This document shows, in pieces, positions 1 to 5,750 of a stretch of DNA of 10,752 nt. Below the pieces are notes generated by a model. It saw only the letters and a program-made list of their open reading frames with translations. It searched no databases and was not told the origin of the DNA. The stretch is taken from NCBI GenBank assembly GCA_902474645.1, contig CABRWN010000058.1, positions 1 to 10,752 on the forward strand, read 5' to 3'. Source of the DNA: an uncultured Collinsella sp. Its GTDB lineage: Bacteria > Actinomycetota > Coriobacteriia > Coriobacteriales > Coriobacteriaceae. Each line of letters opens with the position of its first letter. Positions within the stretch are counted from its first letter, which is position 1. The position numbers and the translations under genes are program-made.

Positions 1-273
1 GCGCGCGTACACGAGCACGCCGTCGGTCACATCGGCATCGTCGCCTGCGTCCTTTCGCACGGCGCACTGGGCGCACCCCTCGCCGATGTATGCGTCGACC
101 ACGTCCGTCTCGACGGGCAGCCCGCCGGGGGTGACGATCGACACACGGCCGACGGGCTTTCGTGAAAAGAGCATCTCGCAGGCCGCCTTCGACGCGAGCG
201 CGGCGCAGCTCCCCGTGGTGTAGCCGCAGCGCAGGCGGGTCGTCCCGGGATATATTTAGTGCTCGAAGGCCAC
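1..273 (-). CDS. cbiD: Cobalt-precorrin-5B C1-methyltransferase CbiD, N-terminal part, with an in-frame stop at codon 6
   Basis: CbiD methylates C1 of cobalt-precorrin-5B in the cytoplasm, giving cobalt-precorrin-6A in the anaerobic B12 pathway. The visible reading frame carries the family's N-terminal signature LRCGYTTGSCAALASKAA, followed by a stretch containing VSIVTPGGLPVE and a CAQC segment, and stays open to the left edge, where the gene is cut. The natural start appears to be GTG at 273-271, one base after the cbiF stop, reading VAFEH and then TAA (258-256), followed by IYPGTTRLRCGYTTG. After the TAA no ATG, GTG or TTG precedes the signature; only ATA or CTG codons are available. Related CbiD proteins usually have an aromatic residue here, so TAA in place of TAT or TAC is a one-base change. 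The gene is therefore a recent nonsense mutant, a sequencing error, or started at an unusual codon. Family assignment is firm; functionality is not. Confidence 0.82.
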
Positions 274-274
274 G

Positions 275-1066
275 CTAGCTGCTCGCCTTCCGATACCCCG
301 TGGCAAACGAAGGGTCGTAAAGCTTACTGCGCTCGTACGACTCCGCTTGCGCGCCGTCGTGCACAAGCCCGCCGCGAGCTCCGAGCACGCGGCCCACCAC
401 CACGAGCGCCGTACGGTCGATGCCCCCTCGCGCGCCCGCATCGGCGAGCGTGCCCACTGTGCAGCGCACCACGCGCTCCTCAGGCCAGGTCGCCTTGTAC
501 ACGAGCGCCGCCGGCTCATCGGAGCTGCGGCCCGCGGCCAAAAACTCGGCGGAAAGCTCGGCGAGCATACCCGAGCTCAGGAAGATGACCATAGTCGAGC
601 CGCTTTCCGCCATGGTGCGCATGCCCTCGCCCGCGGGCATGGGGGTGCGCCCGGAAAGCCGCGTGATTACGACCGACTGGCTGATTCCCGGCAGCGTGTA
701 TTCCTGGCGAAGCGCCGCCGCGGCACCGCAAAAGCTCGACACGCCGGGCACCACCTCGTAGTCCACGCCGCGTGCGTCGAGCGCGTCCATCTGCTCCTGG
801 ATGGCACCGTACAGGCACGGGTCGCCCGTGTGCAGGCGCACCACTTCCTCGCCCCGCGCATCCGCCGCGCACATCACGTCGAGCACTTCCTCCAAGGTCA
901 TGTGCGCGCTGTCGTAGACGACGCAGGATTCCTTGCACTCAGCGAGCAGCTCGGGGTTCACAAGGCTCCCCGCCCAAACGACCACGTCGGCCGCGCGCAG
1001 AAGGCGCGCCCCGCGCAGCGTGATAAGGTCGGCGGCGCCCGAGCCTGCGCCAACGATATGAATCAT
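275..1066 (-). CDS. cbiF: Cobalt-precorrin-4 C11-methyltransferase CbiF (CobM family)
   Basis: A cytoplasmic SAM-dependent enzyme that methylates C11 of cobalt-precorrin-4 to give cobalt-precorrin-5A. The 263-residue length is normal for the family. Visible motifs are the N-terminal VGAGSGAADLITLRGARLL (residues 5-23), typical of the tetrapyrrole methylase fold, HTGDPCLYGAIQEQ (79-92) in the SAM site, VPGVSSF (about 107-113), and the CbiF-type C-terminal ending SKLYDPSFATGYRK (247-260). The ATG at 1066-1064 is preceded by GGAAGG at a suitable distance. It is the first gene of the leftward arm; cbiD begins one base after its stop, so the two are probably cotranscribed and translationally coupled. 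CbiG, which acts between them in the pathway, is not in the window. A generic uroporphyrinogen methyltransferase is less likely given the C-terminal signature. Confidence 0.95.
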   Translation of the reverse strand: MIHIVGAGSGAADLITLRGARLLRAADVVVWAGSLVNPELLAECKESCVVYDSAHMTLEEVLDVMCAADARGEEVVRLHTGDPCLYGAIQEQMDALDARGVDYEVVPGVSSFCGAAAALRQEYTLPGISQSVVITRLSGRTPMPAGEGMRTMAESGSTMVIFLSSGMLAELSAEFLAAGRSSDEPAALVYKATWPEERVVRCTVGTLADAGARGGIDRTALVVVGRVLGARGGLVHDGAQAESYERSKLYDPSFATGYRKASS

Positions 1067-1221
1067 CCGAGCCTTCCTTCCCGTTTCTCATCGCAACCGT
1101 TTACGCCGCCATTCGCGCAGCGGGCAAAACACGGCGCCTGCGGCAGCAATGGGCGCAAATACGCAGGCAGGAGGCGCAATACCGCCCGCCCTGGGCTTTG
1201 ACACGTTCACAAGTGCCCACT

Positions 1222-1227
1222 ATCATA
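1222..1227 (-). promoter_or_regulatory. Possible -10 element for the cbiF-cbiD transcript
   Basis: Read on the minus strand the bases are TATGAT, one mismatch from TATAAT, inside ACTATGATAGT. No convincing -35 lies 16-18 bases upstream, so the call is weak. If used, it would give a leader of about 150 bases before cbiF. That leader (1067 to about 1215) is GC-rich with several possible hairpins, but I recognise no aptamer in it. Confidence 0.3.
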
Positions 1228-1264
1228 GTAAAAGTTTCGGCAACGAGCATATGACAATCGGATA

Positions 1265-1403
1265 AAAGGAAATGACCGGCGCGGCGCCCGCACAGCCCGC
1301 GCTGGCTTGCGGAGGGAACCAGGTGGGAATCCTGGGCAAGGGACATTACTGTATAGGACGCGCGGGCGAACCGCCTCGCGCCCCAAGCCAGACTGCTTCG
1401 CCT
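1265..1403 (+). ncRNA. Cobalamin riboswitch
   Basis: The conserved core of B12 riboswitches is present: GGAGGGAA (1311-1318), then a CCAGG/CCTGG stem around the GGTGGGAATCC element, then GGGACATTACTGTA, corresponding to the usual CCCGCAACTGTA segment. A strong hairpin follows, built from GCGCG-GGCG pairing with CGCC-T-CGCGC (about 1351-1375), and then AAGCCAGACTGC, matching the 3' AAGCC.GAAGACC element. CTGGCTT (1302-1308) can pair perfectly with AAGCCAG (1385-1391) and close the core. A textbook GCCACTG...GGGAAGGC box is not evident, so it is probably a compact or variant class. It lies in the leader of cbiK and the downstream transporter genes, so high cobalamin should lower their expression. 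The ends are approximate. Confidence 0.82.
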
Positions 1404-1409
1404 TTTCCT

Positions 1410-1503
1410 CACGGCATCGCCGTGGCGTTAGCTCCTTGTGAACCCCGAGGGGTGCGCTTTTCTTTCGCTTGTGCCGACAAGCAACTGTCGCCGGGGGACC
1501 GGC
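1410..1503 (+). promoter_or_regulatory. Probable riboswitch expression platform: four small hairpins, one possible terminator
   Basis: Four perfect short hairpins fill the leader between the aptamer and the ribosome binding site: CACGGC/GCCGTG (1410-1424), ACCCC/GGGGT (1442-1453) followed by GCGCTTTTCTTT, GCTTGT/ACAAGC (1467-1482), and GCCGG/CCGGC (1490-1503), six bases before the Shine-Dalgarno sequence GAGGAAAGG (1509-1517). The third competes with an alternative CGACA/TGTCG hairpin (1475-1490). The second could be a weak intrinsic terminator because of its T-rich tail. Which structure the aptamer controls cannot be decided by eye. Confidence 0.45.
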
Positions 1504-1524
1504 AAACCGAGGAAAGGAAAAACC

Positions 1525-2451
1525 ATGTCCGACCAGATGTCACGCCGCGGCTTCATGAGCGCCGCAGCAACCGGAGCCGTCGCGCTCGCCGGAGTCGCGC
1601 TCGCGGGCTGCTCCAACACCTCCGCAAGTTCCGAAAAATCGAGTGAAAAGGAGAAGGCCGTGAAGCCGGTCATCCTCGTCACGAGCTTCGGCACGAGCTA
1701 CAACGACTCGCGCCACATCACCATCGGCGCCATCGAAGACGCTATCCGCGAGAAGTACTGGCAGGACTACGACATCCGCCGCGCCTTCACCGCGCAGATC
1801 ATCATCGACAAGCTGAAGAAGCGCGACGGCATCACGATCGACAACATGACCGAGGCGCTCGACCGCTGCGTGGAAGACGGCGTGAAGGAAATCGTCGTGC
1901 AGCCGACGCATCTCATGGGTGGCCTGGAATACACCGACGTGAAAGACGAGCTCGACAAGTACGCCGACAAGTTCGACAAAATCTCGCTCGGCGACCCGCT
2001 GCTCACCTCCGACGACGACTACAAAAAGGTGGCCGCAGCCATTAAGGAGAACATGGCGTCCTTCGACGACGGCAAGACGGCGCTGTGCCTCATGGGCCAC
2101 GGCACCGAAGCCGATTCCAACGCCGACTATGCCAAGATGCAGGAAGTGTTTAAGAACGAGGGCTTGACGCAGTTCTTCGTCGGCACCGTCGAGGCTGAAC
2201 CGACCTGCGAGGATGTTATCGCCGCCGCGAGCGCCGCAGGCTACAAGAAGGCCGTGCTCGCGCCGTTCATGGTGGTCGCGGGCGACCACGCGAACAACGA
2301 CATGGCAGACGAGACCGACCCCGACAGCTGGGCTGCGAAGTTCGTAGCCGCCGGCTTCGAAGTGACGTGCCTGCTCCAGGGTCTGGGACAGAACGTCGCG
2401 GTCGACGACATCTACGTCTCGCACGTGGACGACGCCATCGCCAAGCTGTAA
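1525..2451 (+). CDS. cbiK: CbiK-family sirohydrochlorin cobaltochelatase, exported as a Tat lipoprotein
   Basis: CbiK enzymes insert Co2+ into sirohydrochlorin, the committed step of anaerobic B12 synthesis. This 308-residue protein has the family's landmarks: VILVTSFGTSYNDSR (49-63), RAFTAQIIIDKLKKRDGI (86-103), the metal/active-site glutamate region GGLEY (E135), MGHG with catalytic H192, and VAGDHANNDMA with second histidine H255. Unlike cytoplasmic CbiK it starts with a twin-arginine signal, SRRGFM (6-11), a hydrophobic stretch and a lipobox LAGC with C29, then a Ser/Glu/Lys linker to about residue 46. It should therefore fold in the cytoplasm, pass through Tat and be anchored outside the membrane. 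Exported CbiK is known from Desulfovibrio (CbiK-P). The ATG at 1525 follows a good GAGGAAAGG site; longer upstream frames run into the riboswitch leader. It is the first gene after the riboswitch, followed by a surface lipoprotein and an ABC importer. The true substrate (Co, Fe or a storage/transport role) is open. Confidence 0.93.
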   Translation: MSDQMSRRGFMSAAATGAVALAGVALAGCSNTSASSEKSSEKEKAVKPVILVTSFGTSYNDSRHITIGAIEDAIREKYWQDYDIRRAFTAQIIIDKLKKRDGITIDNMTEALDRCVEDGVKEIVVQPTHLMGGLEYTDVKDELDKYADKFDKISLGDPLLTSDDDYKKVAAAIKENMASFDDGKTALCLMGHGTEADSNADYAKMQEVFKNEGLTQFFVGTVEAEPTCEDVIAAASAAGYKKAVLAPFMVVAGDHANNDMADETDPDSWAAKFVAAGFEVTCLLQGLGQNVAVDDIYVSHVDDAIAKL

Positions 2452-2460
2452 ACTCGCCGC

Positions 2461-2569
2461 GCACGGGGGCGCCGGTCGCGTCCCCGTGCAACGGGCATGC
2501 GCCTTCCCCGACTGACGGCGCATGCCCGTTGCATTCGCATCCCGCCCGCCCACCGCACGGCGCGGGCGG
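2461..2569. repeat. Three tandem hairpins between cbiK and the small lipoprotein gene
   Basis: The 144-base gap is almost filled by inverted repeats. The first is GCACGGGG/CCCCGTGC (2461-2468 with 2482-2489). The second is a perfect 17-base pair with arms 2487-2503 (TGCAACGGGCATGCGCC) and 2517-2533, loop of 13 bases. The third is CCGCCCGC/GCGGGCGG (2542-2549 with 2562-2569). The first two share bases 2487-2489, so they cannot both form fully. No run of T follows any of them, so none is a standard intrinsic terminator. A likely role is mRNA processing, stability or partial attenuation. Confidence 0.75.
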
Positions 2570-2595
2570 TCGAAGCGATTGAAAGGAACCCCTTC

Positions 2596-3129
2596 ATGTT
2601 GAAGAAAACCCTCGCCTTCGCCCTGTCGGCGGCGCTTTTCGCGTTCTCGCTCGCCGGCTGCGGCGGAAATTCAATCGACAGCGCAAAGGCAAGCGATGCC
2701 GATTCCCAGGAAAAAACCGAACAGGCGGCCGATGCGCCCGAGGACGCAAGCGCTGCCCCCATCACCGCCGACAAGGTGGCCGACGGCACCTATCCGATCA
2801 CCGTAGATTCCAGCTCGAACATGTTCAGGATAGTGGACGCCCAGCTCATCGTGGAAAACGGCTCCATGCACTGCGTGATGACGCTTTCCGGCACGGGCTA
2901 CGGCAAGCTCTTCATGGGCACGGGCGACGAGGCTGCCGCCGCGAGCGAGGCCGACTTCATCCCCTATGTGGAAAACGCGGAAGGCAAGTACACCTACGAC
3001 GTGCCCGTTGAAGCGCTCGACGAGGACACCGCCTGCGCCGCGTGGAGTATTAGAAAAGAGCGGTGGTACGACCGCACGCTCGTGTTCGAATCCGCCGGCG
3101 TCGATCTGCGCGCCGACGCACTGAAGTAA
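2596..3129 (+). CDS. Small surface lipoprotein with a beta-sandwich-like domain shared with the next gene
   Basis: A 177-residue exported lipoprotein of no firmly recognised family. It has a Sec-type signal (MLKKTLAFALSAALFAFSLA) and a lipobox LAGC with C22, then an acidic, Ala/Ser-rich linker to about residue 60, and one domain at 62-167. That domain can be aligned by eye with the N-terminal domain of the following substrate-binding protein: both show Y.(I/V).V, an IV-x-(N/D)-G turn, a T.S...Y.K strand, a PV or PYV turn, YxVPV or FEIPV, LDEDTA or LDEDIA, and a final L.F.S strand. It is rich in beta-type residues and Gly, with W150, W157 and Y158 near the end. The ATG at 2596 follows GAAAGGA at 8 bases. 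It ends 4 bases before the next gene. I infer a substrate- or partner-binding role for the importer; a NEAT-like heme-binding fold is possible but unproven. Confidence 0.85.
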   Translation: MLKKTLAFALSAALFAFSLAGCGGNSIDSAKASDADSQEKTEQAADAPEDASAAPITADKVADGTYPITVDSSSNMFRIVDAQLIVENGSMHCVMTLSGTGYGKLFMGTGDEAAAASEADFIPYVENAEGKYTYDVPVEALDEDTACAAWSIRKERWYDRTLVFESAGVDLRADALK

Positions 3130-3133
3130 CGCC

Positions 3134-4705
3134 ATGCGGTCGATTCTTCCCAAGGGGGAAAACAGGAAGTGCCGCAGCATCGCGGCGCGCGCAATCGCCT
3201 GCGTTCTCGTCGCCCTGCTCGCGCTTCCCTTCGCGGGGTGCAGTGCGAGCCCGAACGCGACCGGTGCCACGGCGGGCTCTCAGGAATACACGGTGAGCGT
3301 CTCGCTTTCCGGCGGGTCAGGGCGCGCAAGCATCGCCTCACCAACCACAATTGTGAAGGATGGCGACACCTACACCGCGACCATCACCTGGTCGAGTTCG
3401 AACTACGACAAGATGACCGCCGACGGCGTGGACTACGCGCCCGTAAACGACGGCGGCAACTCCACGTTCGAGATACCCGTAACACTCGACGAGGACATCG
3501 CCGTGTCGGCCGAGACCGTCGCCATGTCGACGCCGCACACCATCGACTACACGCTCCACTTCGACTCATCCACCATGAAGGAGAAATCGGGCAACGATGC
3601 AAGCGGCGGCTCCCCTGCGGGAACGGCTTCAAGCGCCGCGGCCGACTTCCACAACGCCGATTTGGGCTGCGGCTGGGAGCCGACGGGGGCGCTTCAGCTT
3701 GAATACGCCAAGCACTTCACTGTCGACGAGTACGAAGGCGGCCTGCGGCTTATCTGCATTTCGAACGGGGAGCGCTTCCTCGTGGTGCCGCAAGATGCGA
3801 AGGTACCTGATGGGTTGAGCTCCGACATCGCGGTCATAAGGCGCCCCGCCGACAAGGTGTACCTCGTGTCGTCGGCAACGATGTGCCTGGTCGACGCGCT
3901 CGATGCGAACGACAATATCTTAATGTCGGGCACGAAGGCCGACGATTGCTCGGTCGCGGGCTTCAAAAGCGCGCTCGAAAGTGGAGCGATCGCCTACGGC
4001 GGCAAGTACAGCGCGCCCGACTACGAGCGAATATCGGCCTCGGGCTGCACGCTCGCCATCGAGAACACCATGATCAACCACACGCCCGATGTGAAGGAAA
4101 AGCTGCAGAAGCTCGGGCTCGTCGTGCTCACCGAACAGTCGTCGAGCGAGCCCGAAGCACTCGGGCGCGTCGAGTGGATTAAGCTTTTCGGCGTCCTGTT
4201 CGACAAGGAAGACGAGGCCACGCACCTGTTCAACGAGCAGAAGGCCCGCGTCGAGCAAACGTCGGGGCTCGCGTCGTCAGGTAAAACCGTGGCGTATTTC
4301 TACATTAACTCGAACGGGGCCGCCGTCACGCGGCGGGCGGGCGACTACGTGGCGCAGATGATCGAGCTTGCAGGCGCCGGCCTAGCGCACGATGACGCAC
4401 AGACGGCGTCGACGTCAGGTTCGTCAGTAACGCTCGAAATGGAGCGCTTCTATGCGACGGCGAAGGATGCCGACATCATCGTCTACAACGGCACCATCGA
4501 CGAATCGGTTGCCACCTTGAACGACTTCGTAGGCAAAAACGCGCTATTGTCGCAGTTCAAAGCCGTGAAGAACGGCAACGTCTGGGTCACAAGCGCCGAC
4601 ATGTACCAGCAGATGACTTCTACCGCCGACATTATCGACGAGCTGCACGGGGCGTTCACCGGCGATGACGCGAGCGACTTCCATTATCTGAGGAAGCTCG
4701 GCTAG
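3134..4705 (+). CDS. ABC importer substrate-binding lipoprotein with an extra N-terminal domain (iron/corrinoid/tetrapyrrole type)
   Basis: A 523-residue extracellular lipoprotein that should bind the ligand and deliver it to the permease. A basic N-terminus and hydrophobic stretch end in a lipobox FAGC with C36. Residues 50-145 form a beta-rich domain (DGDTYTATITWSSSNY, FEIPVTLDEDIAVSAE, then a TPHTIDYTLHF strand) similar to the preceding lipoprotein. A Ser/Gly/Ala linker at about 150-170 leads to a class III (TroA/FepB/BtuF-like) periplasmic binding domain at about 175-523, with LEYAKHFTVDEYEGG, INHTPDVKEKLQKLGL, SSSEPEALGRVEWIKLFG (337-354), ADIIVYNGTID and VKNGNVWVTSADMYQ. Usual binding proteins of this class lack the N-terminal domain. 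The ATG at 3134 is 4 bases after the preceding stop and lacks a clear Shine-Dalgarno site, which suggests translational coupling. The ligand cannot be read from sequence; linkage to cbiK and the B12 riboswitch favours a cobalt-tetrapyrrole, corrinoid or heme over a siderophore. Confidence 0.9.
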   Translation: MRSILPKGENRKCRSIAARAIACVLVALLALPFAGCSASPNATGATAGSQEYTVSVSLSGGSGRASIASPTTIVKDGDTYTATITWSSSNYDKMTADGVDYAPVNDGGNSTFEIPVTLDEDIAVSAETVAMSTPHTIDYTLHFDSSTMKEKSGNDASGGSPAGTASSAAADFHNADLGCGWEPTGALQLEYAKHFTVDEYEGGLRLICISNGERFLVVPQDAKVPDGLSSDIAVIRRPADKVYLVSSATMCLVDALDANDNILMSGTKADDCSVAGFKSALESGAIAYGGKYSAPDYERISASGCTLAIENTMINHTPDVKEKLQKLGLVVLTEQSSSEPEALGRVEWIKLFGVLFDKEDEATHLFNEQKARVEQTSGLASSGKTVAYFYINSNGAAVTRRAGDYVAQMIELAGAGLAHDDAQTASTSGSSVTLEMERFYATAKDADIIVYNGTIDESVATLNDFVGKNALLSQFKAVKNGNVWVTSADMYQQMTSTADIIDELHGAFTGDDASDFHYLRKLG

Positions 4706-4709
4706 CACC

Positions 4710-5750
4710 ATGAGAAGCCGGCTTTCCATGGCATACGACGAATCGGGGCGCGCCGCGCGGTGTCGCGTCGTGACGGCGCTGCTCGCTGTTGCCCTCATCG
4801 TGCTCGTCGGGACCAACCTGTGCATCGGGAGCGTGCTCGTGCCCGCAGACCACATCCCCGGCATCCTTTCGGGCGGCGCGGCCAATTCCATGGAAAGCCA
4901 GGTCATCTGGGAGATTCGCCTGCCGCGCGTGCTTTCAGCCGTGCTTCTCGGCGGGGCACTTTCGCTCTCCGGGTTCCTGCTGCAGACGTTTTTCAACAAC
5001 CCCATCGCCGACCCGTTCATCTTGGGCGTCTCCTCGGGCGCAAAGTTCATCGTCGCGCTTACGATGATCGTACTTCTAGGCGCGAACCAGGCCATGTCCT
5101 CGCCGGCCATGGTGGCCGCAGCGTTTCTGGGCTCGCTTATCACCATCGGCTTCGTGCTCCTCATCGCACGGCGCATAAGTTCCATGGCCATGCTCATCGT
5201 GGCGGGGGTCATGGTGGGATACATCTGCTCGGCGGCGACGAACTTCCTCATCGCCTTCGCCGACGACCAGTCCATCGTGAACCTGCACAACTGGTCTTTG
5301 GGTAGCTTCTCGGGTTCGAGCTGGGACGACGTCGCGGTCATCGCGGTCGTGGTGATCACCGTGAGCGCATGCGTATTCGCGATATCGAAGCCCCTTTCCG
5401 CCTTCCAGCTGGGAGAGGCCTACGCGAAAAGCGTCGGCGTGAACGTCGCACGCTTCCGCGTGGTGCTCGTCCTTCTAGCGAGCATGCTCTCCGCCTGCGT
5501 GACCGCGTTCGCTGGTCCGGTGTCGTTCGTAGGCATCGCGGTTCCGCATCTCGTGAAGTTGGCGCTGAAGTCGTCGAAGCCCATCCGTGTGATTCCTGCG
5601 TGCTTCTTGGGAGGCGCCATCTTCTGCGCGGGCTGCGATTTGATCGCGCGCACACTGTTCTCTCCCGTTGAGCTTTCCATCAGCGCCGTCACCGCCATCT
5701 TCGGCGCGCCGGTGGTTATCGCGCTCATGTTAAAGAAGCGGGTGAGGTAG
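4710..5750 (+). CDS. FecCD/BtuC-family ABC importer permease
   Basis: The membrane subunit of the importer, 346 residues with about ten hydrophobic helices, the usual size for the family (normally a homodimer). Landmarks are IRLPRVLSAVLLGGALSLSG (69-88), the adjoining QTFFNNPIADPFILGVSSGA (92-111), NWSLGSF (194-200), the cytoplasmic coupling loop GPVSFVGIAVPHLVK (269-283) that contacts the ATPase, and FGAPVVIALMLKK near the end. Start ATG 4710 lies 4 bases after the binding-protein stop, with GAGGAA further upstream than usual, so coupling is likely. The ATPase gene starts at the base after its stop. This fold serves iron-siderophore, heme and cobalamin importers alike, so the substrate is inferred from context only. 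Confidence 0.96.
   Translation: MRSRLSMAYDESGRAARCRVVTALLAVALIVLVGTNLCIGSVLVPADHIPGILSGGAANSMESQVIWEIRLPRVLSAVLLGGALSLSGFLLQTFFNNPIADPFILGVSSGAKFIVALTMIVLLGANQAMSSPAMVAAAFLGSLITIGFVLLIARRISSMAMLIVAGVMVGYICSAATNFLIAFADDQSIVNLHNWSLGSFSGSSWDDVAVIAVVVITVSACVFAISKPLSAFQLGEAYAKSVGVNVARFRVVLVLLASMLSACVTAFAGPVSFVGIAVPHLVKLALKSSKPIRVIPACFLGGAIFCAGCDLIARTLFSPVELSISAVTAIFGAPVVIALMLKKRVR

Noticed and set aside
1540..2553. Long open frame antisense to cbiK
   Set aside because: A shadow of the cbiK frame with no recognisable motif; cbiK has full family signatures.
2497..2595. Upstream extension of the small lipoprotein frame to 2497
   Set aside because: It would run through the hairpins and place the signal peptide internally; the ATG at 2596 has a good Shine-Dalgarno site directly before a lipoprotein signal.
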